The notes: generated by a model from the letters alone, not told the origin. DNA of 64,000 bases from Burkholderiales bacterium (GCA_016223165.1 JACRPO010000009.1:744001-808000); one strand, 5' to 3'; positions 8,849-18,673 are shown, counted from the stretch's first letter. Program-made: numbers and translations.

Positions 8849-9022
8849 ACTCCGGGGGCGGTTGAATCCTCGGCGGAGATCCTGAGTGCGGCGGCGGCTA
8901 CGGGCGCCGGCCAGATCGTGATGGGCACGCGAGGCCGGGGCGCGATGGGTAGGCTCATCCTGGGCTCGGTGGCGTAACGCGTCGTGCACGAATCGAAGGT
9001 GCCGGTGCTGCTGGTGCGCTAG
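8849..9022 (+). pseudogene. Remnant of a universal stress protein (UspA family)
   Basis: Reading in frame gives VESSAEILSAAAATGAG, then QIVMGTRGRGAMGRLILGSVA, a stop (TAA 8975-8977), and then RVVHESKVPVLLVR and TAG (9020-9022). This is the ATP-binding C-terminal third of a Usp protein (GTRG-GxxGRLxLGSV). The usual residue at the stop is Gln, so CAA to TAA explains the nonsense codon. The N-terminal two thirds are missing; upstream lies the FNR box and small RNA. The fragment is dead, but its survival suggests the locus once carried an FNR-linked stress gene. Confidence 0.75.
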
Positions 9023-9089
9023 GAGAAAGAGAAGTCGTCTCGTGGCGGCGTGGCACGTGGCGAGGGTGTGGGCTTCACCGGAGAAGGAC

Positions 9090-9362
9090 ATGCAACAGAC
9101 TCGGGATGGCGATGCGAAGACACGCGCGCTGATCGAAAGACCGTCGCTCGCCATGGTGGCGACGGGAGATGGTCAGGCGCAGGCGGTCGGGCCACAAGCC
9201 GACTCGCCCCGCGAGATGCGCATCCGCGAGGCGGCCTACGCCCTCTACCTGGCCCGCGGGCAAGCGGAGGGGCATGACGTCGACGACTGGCTGGCGGCCG
9301 AGGCGGCACTGGCGGGTGAGGCCGCGGCGGCCGAGCCCAAGGCTGCCCCCTTGACTCACTGA
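9090..9362 (+). CDS. DUF2934 family protein
   Basis: A 90-residue protein starts at the ATG at 9090, chosen because GGAGAAGGA stands just before it. The C-terminal part, MRIREAAYALYLARGQ and then HDVDDWLAAEAAL, is the short helical DUF2934 motif. The N-terminal 45 residues are low in pattern. Function is unknown; from memory, in proteobacteria this family often sits near Usp and other low-oxygen stress genes, and here it follows a Usp remnant. Confidence 0.75.
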   Translation: MQQTRDGDAKTRALIERPSLAMVATGDGQAQAVGPQADSPREMRIREAAYALYLARGQAEGHDVDDWLAAEAALAGEAAAAEPKAAPLTH

Positions 9363-9440
9363 CCGGCGCGGCCGGCCTGGCCGGCGGCGCGCGTGGGGCA
9401 GCAGGTCGGCACCGACTTCCTGCAGCGGGGCCATGTCCTC

Positions 9441-10757
9441 ATGAGCTTGCTCGAAGCCGATCGCGAACTCGCCCGCGACTCGTACTACGCAGCGACCTCG
9501 ACGCGCGAGCCGCATTTCCCGCGCCTGGACGGATCGGCGCAGTGCGACGTGGCGATCGTCGGCGGCGGCCTGGCCGGGCTCTCGGCCGCGATCGAACTGG
9601 CGGACCGCGGCTTCCAGGTCACGGTGCTGGAAGCGCACGAGGTCGGCCACGGCGCCAGCGGCCGCAACGGCGGCCAGGTCATCCACGGCCTTGGCTGCGA
9701 CCCGCGGGTGATCGAAGGCCAGGTGGGCCTGGTCGACGCGCGCCGCGTGTGGGCGGCCAGCCTGGAGGGGCTGGACATCATCCACGAGCGCTGCGCCCGC
9801 TTTGCCATCGACAGCGAGTGGCGCAGCGGCTACCTGATGGCCGCGGTGAACGCACGCCGTGGCCGCGGCCTCGAGGCGCTGGCCGATCGACTCGCGCGGC
9901 ACTACGACTACCCGTTGCGGAGCATCGGCCCGCACGAGATCGGCAGCTGGGTGGCCAGCCCGCGCTTTCACAGCGCGTTGCACGACCCGCGCTCGGGCCA
10001 CCTGCACCCGTTGAAGTACACGCGCGGCCTGGCACGCGGCGCCGCGTCGCTCGGCGTGTCGATCCACGAGGGCACGCGAGTGACCGCGCTCGAGCCAGGC
10101 GAGCGACCGCGCCTCGTCACGCCGCACGGCGTGCTGAGCGCGCGCCAGGTGCTGCTGGCCGGCAACGCCTACCTCGAAGGCCTGTCTTCGTGGCTCGAGG
10201 ACCGGGTCATGCCGGTCGAGACCTTCATGCTCGCGACCGAGCCTCTGCCCGAGGCGCTGGCGGACTCGTTGATTCCGTCGGGCTCGGCGGTGTCGGACAA
10301 CAACTTCGTGCTCGACTATTTCCGCGTGTCGAAGGACCGCCGCATGCTGTTCGGCGGCGGCGAGAGCCACGCCGGGTCGCGGCCGGCGGATCTGGCCGGG
10401 ACGATGCGCCGGCGCATGCTGCGGGTGTTTCCGCAACTGGCGCGCGCCCGCATCGAGCATGTGTGGGGCGGCGTGGTCGACGTAACGATGAACCGCGCGC
10501 CCGACTTCGGCCGCCTGCCGGCCGCCGCGACGCGCGCGCCCAACGTCTACTACCTGCAAGGCTTCTCGGGCCACGGCCTCGCGCTCACCGGCGTCGCCGG
10601 GCGCCTGGTGACCGAGGCGATGGCGGGCGATGCCTCGCGCTTCGACGTCTTTGCGCGCCTGCAGCACCATGCCTATCCCGGCGGACGCTGGCTGTGCACG
10701 CCGGCGCTGCGGCTCGGCCTGGCCTGGTACCGCCTGCGCGACGCGCTGGCCTGCTGA
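9441..10757 (+). CDS. FAD-dependent amine oxidase, PuuB-like
   Basis: The protein has 438 residues from the ATG at 9441, chosen because family members start with a short segment like SYYAATS before the FAD fold; an in-frame ATG also exists at 9393. The dinucleotide-binding motif is VAIVGGGLAGLSAAIELADRG, followed by GASGRNGGQV, both typical of DAO-family enzymes such as gamma-glutamylputrescine oxidase. The C-terminal YYLQGFSGHGLALTGVAG closes the FAD site. It probably oxidises a polyamine or its gamma-glutamyl derivative. It is convergent with homospermidine synthase, 12 bp apart, which supports a polyamine role. Confidence 0.85.
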   Translation: MSLLEADRELARDSYYAATSTREPHFPRLDGSAQCDVAIVGGGLAGLSAAIELADRGFQVTVLEAHEVGHGASGRNGGQVIHGLGCDPRVIEGQVGLVDARRVWAASLEGLDIIHERCARFAIDSEWRSGYLMAAVNARRGRGLEALADRLARHYDYPLRSIGPHEIGSWVASPRFHSALHDPRSGHLHPLKYTRGLARGAASLGVSIHEGTRVTALEPGERPRLVTPHGVLSARQVLLAGNAYLEGLSSWLEDRVMPVETFMLATEPLPEALADSLIPSGSAVSDNNFVLDYFRVSKDRRMLFGGGESHAGSRPADLAGTMRRRMLRVFPQLARARIEHVWGGVVDVTMNRAPDFGRLPAAATRAPNVYYLQGFSGHGLALTGVAGRLVTEAMAGDASRFDVFARLQHHAYPGGRWLCTPALRLGLAWYRLRDALAC

Positions 10758-10769
10758 GCCGTCGCGAGC

Positions 10770-12188
10770 TCAAACGACGCGGAAGTTCTTGAACTGCCAC
10801 GGATCGTGGCGATCGATGTCCTCCTCGAACGGCCAGTCGCGCGCGACGAGCGGCGACCAGTCGCTGAAGACGCCAACCACGTCGCCGAGATAGGGGCGGC
10901 ACATGCGCAGGACCTCGTCGTAGGGCAGGTCGTCGGGCTCGACGATGTCGCGCGCCGGATTCTCCAGCGCCCAGACGACGCCGGCCATGGCTGCCGCTGC
11001 GACCTGCAGGCTGGTCGCGCTGTTGTGCGGGCACAGCGCGCGGGCCTGCGCGATGCTCAGCTGCGAGCCGTACCAGTAGGCGCCGCGGGCATGTCCCATC
11101 AGCAGCACGCCGAGTTCGTCGACGCCCGAGGCGATCTCGTCCTTGAGCACGCGGCTGCGAGCCTGCTTGCGCCAATGGCGACCTGCCAGCTCGTGCAGCG
11201 ACAGCACGGCGTCGTCGCAGGGGTGATAGGCATAGTGCACGGTCGGTCGGTACTTCGGGTTGATCGGGTCGCCCAGCGTCAGCTGGTCGGCGATCGAGAT
11301 CGATTCGGCATGGGTGATCAGGTAGCCCAGCTGCGGCCCGGCCAGCGGCGTCCAGGTGCGCACGCGCGTGCCGGCGCCCGGGCGGTTGAGGTAGATCGCG
11401 GCCATCGAGCCGGCGGTGTGGCGCGCGCCGTCGGCCGGGAAGTGCCGCTCATGGCTTCCCCAGCCGAGTTCGGCCGGCTGCGTGCCCTCGTCGACGAAGG
11501 CCTCGACCGACCAGGTGTTGACGAACTCGTCGGCGCACTTGCGCTGCGTACCGACCTGGGTGTCGCGCTCGGCGATGTGGATCACGCGCACGCCGAGCGA
11601 CTGCGCCAGGCGCGCCCAGCCCTCGCGCTTGCGCGGCGGCCGCCGCGCCGCGCCCGTGGCTGCGGCGATGTCGAGCAAGGCCTGCTTGGCGAAGTGCGAC
11701 ACCAGGCCCGGATTCGCACCGTGCGTCAGCACGGCGGTCGGGCCGTTGCGCCCGGGGCTGCGCAACGCCAGCGCGGCTTCGCGCAGGGCGTAGTTGGTCC
11801 GCTGCGCGGGCGTCAGCGCCGCGTCGAGGTAGCCGCCGGCCCAGGGTTCGATGCAGGTGTCGAGGTAGAGCGCGCCGCGCTCGCGCGCCAACGCCAGCAG
11901 CGCGACGCTGCTGACGTCGACCGACAGGTTGAGCAGGAAGTCGCCGGGCGCGAGCAGCGGCGCCAGCACCTGCCGCAGGTTGTCGGCGTCCAGCGGCGTC
12001 ACCAGGCTCAGCACCCCGTACTCGCGCGCCACCTCGAGATCACGCTCATGGGGCTTGACGACCAGCACCTGATCGGGCCGCATCGCGATGTGGCGCAGCA
12101 GCAGCGGCAGCGTGGCCTGGCCGATGCACCCGAAGCCGAGCATCAGCAAGCGGCCTGCGAACTCGACTTCCTTGCGGTGGTGGTTCAT
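10770..12188 (-). CDS. hss: Homospermidine synthase
   Basis: A 472-residue protein starts MNHHRKEVEF at 12188; an in-frame ATG 29 codons upstream gives a poor N-terminus. The Rossmann motif is MLGFGCIGQATLPLLL (about residues 15-30). Length and composition match bacterial homospermidine synthase of the saccharopine dehydrogenase-like superfamily, which makes sym-homospermidine from two putrescines, or from putrescine and spermidine, in the cytoplasm with NAD+. The motifs GANPGLVSHFAKQAL and YHPCDDA support this family. It lies tail-to-tail with the PuuB-like oxidase. Confidence 0.88.
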   Translation of the reverse strand: MNHHRKEVEFAGRLLMLGFGCIGQATLPLLLRHIAMRPDQVLVVKPHERDLEVAREYGVLSLVTPLDADNLRQVLAPLLAPGDFLLNLSVDVSSVALLALARERGALYLDTCIEPWAGGYLDAALTPAQRTNYALREAALALRSPGRNGPTAVLTHGANPGLVSHFAKQALLDIAAATGAARRPPRKREGWARLAQSLGVRVIHIAERDTQVGTQRKCADEFVNTWSVEAFVDEGTQPAELGWGSHERHFPADGARHTAGSMAAIYLNRPGAGTRVRTWTPLAGPQLGYLITHAESISIADQLTLGDPINPKYRPTVHYAYHPCDDAVLSLHELAGRHWRKQARSRVLKDEIASGVDELGVLLMGHARGAYWYGSQLSIAQARALCPHNSATSLQVAAAAMAGVVWALENPARDIVEPDDLPYDEVLRMCRPYLGDVVGVFSDWSPLVARDWPFEEDIDRHDPWQFKNFRVV

Positions 12189-12389
12189 GGCTTCGCCTGT
12201 CGCCGTGACCGGAAGGTTCAGCACTTCGAGGCAGGTTCTAGGCAGATCACCGCAGCGGCGGTTGAGGACACGCAAGCATGCGGCGAAATCATTCGCCTTC
12301 TGCGTCAGACCCCCCGCTCGGGCTTGATATGAGCGATCGTGCGCGGGCCAGGCGCGCGACGGATCCCGCGCAGGCGAGCGACACCCGCC

Positions 12390-13556
12390 TCAACGGAACT
12401 GCCGGCGAAAGCGCAGCACGCCGATCGCAAACAGGCCCGCGCCCAGGGCCAGCATCTCCAGCAGCGCCGGCCACAGCACGTCCAGCCCGGCGCCGCGGAT
12501 CAGGATGCCGTAGGCGAGCACGATGAAGTGGCGCAGCGGCGAGAACTCGGTCAGCCCCTGCAGCCAGCCGGGCATGCTCTCGACCATGTTCCAGGTGCCC
12601 GAGAGCATCACCATCGGCACCACGACCAGGATGACGATCAGCCCCATCTGCCCGGAATTCCGTGCGAAGCCCGAGGCGACGATGCCGACGCCGGCACAGG
12701 CCATCGTGAACAGCGCCACCACCGCGAAGAACAGCGCCACGCTGCCGCGCAGCGGCACGCCGTAGCCGGCGTGCATCACGCCCAGCACCGCCACCGCGGT
12801 GCCGGCGAGCATCACCAGCACCATCGCCAGCACCTTGCCCAGCACCACCTGCAGTGGCGCCAGCGGCGCCACCAGCAGCTGCTCGATGGTGCCGCGCTCG
12901 CGCTCGCGCACCAACGCGGCCGCGGGCAGCACGATGGCCGCGATGGTGAGCATCGTCAGCCACTCCGACACCGTGTTGAACCAGGTCTCGTTCAGGCTGG
13001 CGTTGTAGGCATAGCGGATGTCGGCGCGCAGCTGCGGCAGGCGCGTCGGATCGACGCCCTCGCGCAGCAGCGTGCGCTCGGCCCACCCGGCGCCGAACTC
13101 GGCGGTGATGCGGGCGGCGTAGCTCGCGACGAGGAAGCCCTGGTTCGCGTGCGCGGTGTCGACCAGCAACTGCACCTCGGTGCGCCGGCCGAGCGCGAGA
13201 TCGTCCTGGAATTGCTCGGGCAGGACGATCGCCGCGCGAACGTCGCCGCGGTCGAGCAGGGCCGAGGCCTCGCGCGCATCGGCGAGGTGCCGGCGCAACT
13301 CGAAGTGCGGCGGCCGGAAGCGCCCGACGAGCTCGCGGCCGGCCGCGCTCGGCTGCCCCTGCACCACCGCCAGCGGCGCGCGCTGCAGTTCGACCGACGC
13401 GGCGCCGGCGGCGAGCATCACGTCGAGCGTGAAGATGAAGACGGTATAGGCAAACAGCGCGCGATCCTTGAACAGCTGCTTGAGCTCCTTGACGATCAGC
13501 ACGCGCACCTGCTCGCACCACACCGCGAGCCGCTCCCAGGCGGCGGACGGCCTCAT
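12390..13556 (-). CDS. ABC-2 type transporter permease (YhhJ-like)
   Basis: The 388-residue permease starts at 13556, and its ATG overlaps the stop of the preceding gene (ATGA). One membrane segment lies near residue 35 (LFAYTVFIFTLDVML), then a soluble loop of about 140 residues, then five segments in the C-terminal half, including the ABC-2 signature region NETWFNTVSEW and LPAAALVRERERGTIEQLLVAPL. This is the classic layout of YhhJ/YbhR-type half-exporters. It is the last gene of a hlyD, rbbA-like and permease operon and probably pairs with the permease half of the fused upstream protein. Confidence 0.88.
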   Translation of the reverse strand: MRPSAAWERLAVWCEQVRVLIVKELKQLFKDRALFAYTVFIFTLDVMLAAGAASVELQRAPLAVVQGQPSAAGRELVGRFRPPHFELRRHLADAREASALLDRGDVRAAIVLPEQFQDDLALGRRTEVQLLVDTAHANQGFLVASYAARITAEFGAGWAERTLLREGVDPTRLPQLRADIRYAYNASLNETWFNTVSEWLTMLTIAAIVLPAAALVRERERGTIEQLLVAPLAPLQVVLGKVLAMVLVMLAGTAVAVLGVMHAGYGVPLRGSVALFFAVVALFTMACAGVGIVASGFARNSGQMGLIVILVVVPMVMLSGTWNMVESMPGWLQGLTEFSPLRHFIVLAYGILIRGAGLDVLWPALLEMLALGAGLFAIGVLRFRRQFR

Positions 13557-16414
13557 GACGCCGTCCTTTTGCGAAACAGCGCGTGGCACAGCACCAGCAC
13601 GACGACGGCGAAGCCGGCGATCCAGGCGAAGTCGGCGAGCAGCACCTCGAGGCCGCTGCGCTTGAGAAAGCTGCCGATGACGATCTCGCGGTAGTGGCTG
13701 GCAGGCAGCACGCGCGCGAGCCACAGGTTCACGCCGGTCATGGACTCCACCGGCGCAAACAGGCCGGAGAACTGGATCGCCACGATCGAGGCGGTGATGG
13801 TGGCGATGATGATCGCCGCCTGCTGGCTGCGCACCAGCAGCGAGATCAGGAGTCCGAGCGCGCTGGTGCCCACGAGGTACAGCGCACTGCCGAGCGCCAG
13901 CAGCCACGGGCTGCCCTTGAAGGGCACGCCGAAGTAGAACACCACCACGGCCCACAGCAGCACGGCATTGGCCGCCGACACCGCCAGGCTGGGCAGCAGC
14001 TTGCCGAACATGAACTCGGCGCGCGTCAGGGTCGAGCAGCGCACGTTGTAGATCGCGCCGGTCTCCTTCTCGCGCACCACGCTCACCGCCAGCAGCAGCG
14101 GCGGCACCATCAGCAGGATCAGCATCAGCAGCGAGGGCGCGACGGTCCAGATGCTGCGTACCTCTTCGTTGTAGAGGTAGCGCACCTGCAGCGTCACGGG
14201 TTCGATCATCGCCAGCGTGCGTTCGGCCGGCCGGCCGGCCAGGCGCGCCAACGCCGAGGCGCGGATCTCGGCGCCGGCCGCGGCGTGGATCGCCTCCACG
14301 TAGCCGCGCAGCGTGCGCGCCGGGGCGGTGAAGGTGCCGTCGATGATGAACTGCACGCGGGCGACGCCGCCGCGGTGGATCTCGCGCGCGAAGTCGGGGC
14401 CGATGCGCACGATCACCCGCGCGCTGCCGGTGGCCAGCAGCGGCTCGATCTGCGAGGGCGAGTGCAGCGCCCCGAGAAGGCGGAAGTGATGCGTCCTCGC
14501 GAAGTGGTCGATGTAGGCGCGGCTGTCGGCGCTGCGGTCTTCGTCGAGCACCGCCAGGCCGGCGCGCTCCACCTCCTGGCTCATGCCGTGGCCGAACACC
14601 AGCATCAGCACCACCGGCAGCGCGAACGCCAGCATCAGGTAGATGCGGTCGCGCAGGATCTCGCGCCACTCCTTGCGCGCCAGCGCGGCGATGCCCGCCT
14701 CGTCGTGCAGCCGCTGCTTCAGCTCGGCCGGCGAAGCATCGGCCACCACGCGGCCATCGAACAGCAGCACGAGGTGGTCGCACCGCTCGGCCTCGGCCAT
14801 GTGGTGCGTCGACAGCAGGATGGCCACCCGCTCCTCGCGCGCCAGCCAGGAGAGGATGTTCCAGAAATGCCGCCGGCCGAGCGGGTCGACCCCCGAGGTG
14901 GGCTCGTCGAGGAACAGCACCGCCGGCCGGTGCAACAGCGCGCACCCGAGCGCCAGGCGCTGCCGCAGGCCCATCGGCAGGCTGCCTGCGGTGTCGTTCA
15001 GGTGCGCGCCCAGCGCGCCAAGCTCGGCCACCCAGGCCGCGCGCTCGCGCGCGGCGCGCCCGGCCAGGCCGTAGATGCCGGCGTAGAGCATCACGTTGTC
15101 GCTCACGCTCAGGTCGGCATAGAGCGAGAAGGCCTGGGACATGTAGCCGATGCGCTGGCGGATCTGGCGCGAGGCGCGGCGCATGTCGGCGCCTGCGACC
15201 TGGCCCCGCCCGGCGCTGGGCGGCAGGATGCCGGTCAGCATCTTGATCACGGTGGTCTTGCCGGCGCCGTTGGCCCCCAGCAGGCCGAGGATCTCGCCGC
15301 GCTCGACGCGGAAGCTGACGCGGTCCGCCGCGCGGAAGCCGTCGAAGTCGCGCGTCAGGCCGACGGCCTCGATCGCGCACGCCGAAGCGGGCGAAGGCTC
15401 GACGGCCACGCCGAAGCCGCCGTCGGTGCGCAGCGCCGGCGCGGCCGCCGGCGGCACGAGTTCGCGCACGCGGGCAACCACCAGGTCCTCGAGTGCCGGC
15501 GCTCGCGCCTGCAGATGCAGCGTTTCTCCGGCGGGCAGCGCGGCCCGCACGCGGGCCAGCGCCTGGGCGACATCACGCGTGAGCACCAGCACCGTGGCGC
15601 TCGTGCCATGGCGATCAACGGGTCCGAAGGCCTGCGCCAGCAGCCGCACCGTCTCCACACCTGCCTCGGCAATGACGACCACGGTCGCGGCGAGTTGCTC
15701 CTGCAGCCGTTCCGGCTCGCCCTGGGCCAGCAGCGTGCCGCCGTACATCAGCCCCACGCGGTCGAAGTGGCCTGCTTCCTCGAGGTAGGCGGTGGAGACC
15801 AGCGCCGTCATGCCTCGCTCGCGGATCAGTTCGGGCAGCAGGCGCCAGAAGTCGCGTCGCGACAGAGGGTCCACGCCGGTGGTCGGCTCGTCGAGCACGA
15901 TCAGCTCGGGCTCGTGGATGAGGGTGCACACCAGCCCGAGCTTCTGCTTCATGCCACCGGAGAGCTGCTTCATGGGCCGCGCCCGGAAGGCCTCGAGACG
16001 CGTCATGGCCAGCAGCCGCGCCTTGCGCCCGTCCCGCACCTGGCGCGGCACGCCGCGCAGGTCGGCGAAGAAGTCGATGTTCTCGTCGACGCTCAGCTCG
16101 GGGTACAGGTTCAGGCCCAGGCCCTGCGGCATGAAGCCGATGCGCTGCTTGACGCGCTCGGCGTCGGACTCGCTGGTGATGCCCTGGCCGAACACGCTGA
16201 GCGTGCCGCCCTCGAAGCTCAGCACACCGGCCACCGCCTTGAACAGGCTGCTCTTGCCGGCTCCGTCGGCGCCGATCAGGCCGTACAGCTCGCCGCGTGC
16301 CACGCTCAGCGAGACACCGTTGATCGCCTCGCGACGCCGATAGCGCTTGACCAGACCGTCGATGCAGACCACCGGGTCGGCAGCGTCGCGGATCAATGCC
16401 GCGGCGCCTGCCAT
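13553..16414 (-). CDS. Fused double-ATPase ABC transporter and permease (RbbA-like)
   Basis: The 953-residue protein carries two ABC domains and a membrane domain. ATPase 1 (about 15-230) has Walker A GADGAGKSS, signature LSGGMKQKLG and Walker B LIVLDEPTTGVDP. ATPase 2 (about 350-570) has GANGAGKTT, a weak signature LPMGLRQRLALG and LFLDEPTSGVDP. The last 370 residues are an ABC-2 permease with six predicted membrane segments and a large extracellular loop. This architecture matches RbbA/YhiH proteins. It overlaps the HlyD gene by 22 bp and the next permease gene by 4 bp. The complex probably exports drugs or other amphiphiles; the substrate is unknown. Confidence 0.9.
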   Translation of the reverse strand: MAGAAALIRDAADPVVCIDGLVKRYRRREAINGVSLSVARGELYGLIGADGAGKSSLFKAVAGVLSFEGGTLSVFGQGITSESDAERVKQRIGFMPQGLGLNLYPELSVDENIDFFADLRGVPRQVRDGRKARLLAMTRLEAFRARPMKQLSGGMKQKLGLVCTLIHEPELIVLDEPTTGVDPLSRRDFWRLLPELIRERGMTALVSTAYLEEAGHFDRVGLMYGGTLLAQGEPERLQEQLAATVVVIAEAGVETVRLLAQAFGPVDRHGTSATVLVLTRDVAQALARVRAALPAGETLHLQARAPALEDLVVARVRELVPPAAAPALRTDGGFGVAVEPSPASACAIEAVGLTRDFDGFRAADRVSFRVERGEILGLLGANGAGKTTVIKMLTGILPPSAGRGQVAGADMRRASRQIRQRIGYMSQAFSLYADLSVSDNVMLYAGIYGLAGRAARERAAWVAELGALGAHLNDTAGSLPMGLRQRLALGCALLHRPAVLFLDEPTSGVDPLGRRHFWNILSWLAREERVAILLSTHHMAEAERCDHLVLLFDGRVVADASPAELKQRLHDEAGIAALARKEWREILRDRIYLMLAFALPVVLMLVFGHGMSQEVERAGLAVLDEDRSADSRAYIDHFARTHHFRLLGALHSPSQIEPLLATGSARVIVRIGPDFAREIHRGGVARVQFIIDGTFTAPARTLRGYVEAIHAAAGAEIRASALARLAGRPAERTLAMIEPVTLQVRYLYNEEVRSIWTVAPSLLMLILLMVPPLLLAVSVVREKETGAIYNVRCSTLTRAEFMFGKLLPSLAVSAANAVLLWAVVVFYFGVPFKGSPWLLALGSALYLVGTSALGLLISLLVRSQQAAIIIATITASIVAIQFSGLFAPVESMTGVNLWLARVLPASHYREIVIGSFLKRSGLEVLLADFAWIAGFAVVVLVLCHALFRKRTAS

Positions 16415-17520
16415 GCCGCACCGTCGCGCCAGCGGATCATGCCGTCGGCGGGCTGCCCCGGGTTGACCCGGCCGCCCGGGTCCTGGTCGACGTACAGGCG
16501 CACCTCGTAGACCAGGTTCACGCGCTCGTCCACCGTCTGCACCTCCTTGGGCGTGAACTCCGCGCGCGCCGAGACATAACGCAGCGTCGCGGCGAAGGGC
16601 TCGCCGGGGTACGCGTCGACGTGGATGCGCGCCGGCATGCCGCGCCGCACGCGACCGACCTGCGTCTCGGGCAGGTAGGCCTTGAGGTAGAGCCGGCCGA
16701 GGTCGGTCACCTCGAGCAGGGGCGTGCCCGCATTGACCACTTCGCCGAGGTTGACGAAGCGCCCGGTCACCGTGCCGCCAACCGGGGCGCCGAGGGTCAG
16801 GTCCTCCAGGGCGCTGCGCGCCTCGGCCGCCACGGCGGCCGCCTCCTGCAAGCGCGCACGCGTGACGGCGAGCTCGGCCTCGCGCGCGCGCACGCGCTGT
16901 GGCCCCAGCTCGGCGTCGCGCAACGCCTGCTGCGCCTGCCCCTGCGCGGCACGCGCCGCGTCGCGCAACTCGCCCGACTGCCTGAGCGCCAGCGCGGCAC
17001 GCTCCAGCGCCTGCGGGCCGACGAAGCCCTGTGCGGACAGCTCGGTGGCGCGTGCATGCTCGCGCCCGTCCTGCGCGTGCGCCGCCTCGGCGCGTCGCAG
17101 GTCGGCTTCGGCCGCGGCAACGCGCGTACCCGCCGCCTGCACCGCAAGCGCCGTCTCGGCGCGCAGCAGGCCGAGCGCGAACTTCTGCGCCTCGAGCTGC
17201 GCGCGCAAGCTGGCCTCGGCGGCCAGCGCCTGATCGAGCCGGGCGCCCACCGCCCGGCCGTCCAGCCGCGCCAGCACCTGGCCCGCCATCACGACGTCGC
17301 CCTCGCGCACGGCCAGCTCCACCACGCGCCCGGCGAACTTGGGCGCCACCGTGACACGGTCACCTTCGATGCGGCCGTTGACCTGCAGCAGGCCCTCGAC
17401 GGCGGGGGTTTGTCGCATCAGCAGCCAGGCCAATGCCAGCCCGGCCAGCACCGCGGCGGCCACCAGCAGCACGAGCTGTGTTCGACGGGTCGCAGTGCGG
17501 TCGTCCGGGCCGATGGCCAT
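16393..17520 (-). CDS. HlyD-family periplasmic adaptor
   Basis: The 375-residue protein starts MAIGPDDRT at 17520. An earlier in-frame ATG (17556) adds a Cys-rich stretch that does not fit. A membrane anchor lies at about 14-33 (LVLLVAAAVLAGLALAWLL), followed by the biotinyl-lipoyl half-motif (VNGRIEGDRVTVAPKFAGRV), a long Ala/Arg/Glu coiled coil (about 90-230), the second half-motif (LGAPVGGTVTGRFVNLGEV), and a beta-barrel domain. It bridges the inner-membrane ABC exporter encoded by the next two genes to the outer membrane. Confidence 0.9.
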   Translation of the reverse strand: MAIGPDDRTATRRTQLVLLVAAAVLAGLALAWLLMRQTPAVEGLLQVNGRIEGDRVTVAPKFAGRVVELAVREGDVVMAGQVLARLDGRAVGARLDQALAAEASLRAQLEAQKFALGLLRAETALAVQAAGTRVAAAEADLRRAEAAHAQDGREHARATELSAQGFVGPQALERAALALRQSGELRDAARAAQGQAQQALRDAELGPQRVRAREAELAVTRARLQEAAAVAAEARSALEDLTLGAPVGGTVTGRFVNLGEVVNAGTPLLEVTDLGRLYLKAYLPETQVGRVRRGMPARIHVDAYPGEPFAATLRYVSARAEFTPKEVQTVDERVNLVYEVRLYVDQDPGGRVNPGQPADGMIRWRDGAAWQAPRH

Positions 17521-17705
17521 GGCAGGTCCGAGGCAGGAGCGGGCGCATACCCGCAACGCATGTTCGGGCCAGGGCTATCGCGTCGGTTTGCGCGCGGTCA
17601 ACGCCGGCGGTGTCTGTCAGGTGCGCGCGCCGGCGTGCGGCCATCCGGTGCTCCAGAATGCGTGACACTTTCGCGGCGCCGTCGCAGTCGCCCGCACAGC
17701 CGACG

Positions 17706-18671
17706 ATGGACCTGCAGCTCTTCTCGCTCGACCCTGGGTCCGCGCTCGCGGCCGGCGTGGCGCGCGAGCTCGGCGCGCCGCTGTCGCCGCACGAGGACCG
17801 CAATTTCGAAGATGGAGAGCACAAGCTGCGCCCGCTCGTCGATCCGCGCGGCGCCGATGCCTTCGTGATCGCCAGCCTGCACGGCGGCCCGCAGGCCAGC
17901 CCGCACGACAAGCTGTGCCTGCTGCTGATGTTCCTGGCCACCTTGCGCGACCATGGCGCGGCGCGTGTGACGGCGGTGGTGCCGTACCTGGCCTACGCGC
18001 GCAAGGACCGGCAAACCAAGCCCTTCGACCCGCTCGGGCTGCGCTACGTGGCGCAGCTCTTCGAGGCGATGGGCACCGCGCAGCTGATCGTGCTCGAAGC
18101 GCACAACGTCGCCGCGTTCCAGAGCGCATTTCGCTGCCCCACGGTGCACATCGACAGCTGCCCGGCCTTCGATGCCCTGGCCGAGCGCTGGGCCGAGCGC
18201 GGGCCGATTGCGGTGGCTTCGCCCGACCCAGGTGGCGTCAAACGCGCGCTGCTGTGGCGCGAGCACCTCGAAGTCCGCCTGCGGCGGCCGGTCGGCTTCG
18301 CGATGATCGACAAACGGCGCAGCGCCGGCGTGGTTTCGGGTGGCCATCTCGTCGCCGGAGAGGTCGAGGGTCAATCGGTGCTGCTCTTCGACGACCTCAT
18401 CGCCAGCGGTGAGACGATGCGGCGCGGCGCGCTCGCCCTGCGCGAGCACGGGGCGCAAGACGTCATCGCCGTCGCCGCCCATGGCTTGTTCATCGCACCG
18501 GCAGCGGACGCGCTGGCCGACCCGGCCATCACCGAGGTGGCCGTCACCGACAGCGTGCCGCCGTTCCGCTTGACGGGAGACGGCCCGCTGGCACGCAAGC
18601 TCCATGGCGTGTCGGTGGCCGCGCTGTTCGCGCAGTCGATCCGCGCCTGTCACGCCGGCTGGGCGCCTTAG
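17706..18671 (+). CDS. Ribose-phosphate pyrophosphokinase family protein
   Basis: The 321-residue protein starts MDLQLFSLDPGSA; a further in-frame ATG lies at 17658. Characteristic segments are DRNFEDGEHKLRPL near the start, the ATP flexible loop VVPYLAYARKDRQTKPFDP, the metal site VLEAHN, and the PRPP loop VLLFDDLIASGETM. It should transfer pyrophosphate from ATP to ribose 5-phosphate to make PRPP. It is more divergent than the housekeeping Prs of betaproteobacteria, so it may be a second paralogue. It diverges from the exporter operon and converges with an APH-like kinase. Confidence 0.82.
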   Translation: MDLQLFSLDPGSALAAGVARELGAPLSPHEDRNFEDGEHKLRPLVDPRGADAFVIASLHGGPQASPHDKLCLLLMFLATLRDHGAARVTAVVPYLAYARKDRQTKPFDPLGLRYVAQLFEAMGTAQLIVLEAHNVAAFQSAFRCPTVHIDSCPAFDALAERWAERGPIAVASPDPGGVKRALLWREHLEVRLRRPVGFAMIDKRRSAGVVSGGHLVAGEVEGQSVLLFDDLIASGETMRRGALALREHGAQDVIAVAAHGLFIAPAADALADPAITEVAVTDSVPPFRLTGDGPLARKLHGVSVAALFAQSIRACHAGWAP

Positions 18672-18673
18672 CG

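Noticed and set aside
13583..16510. Plus-strand open frame of 975 codons opposite the RbbA-like gene
   Set aside because: The peptide is His/Gln/Arg-rich and shows no domain, and the ABC motifs are on the minus strand.
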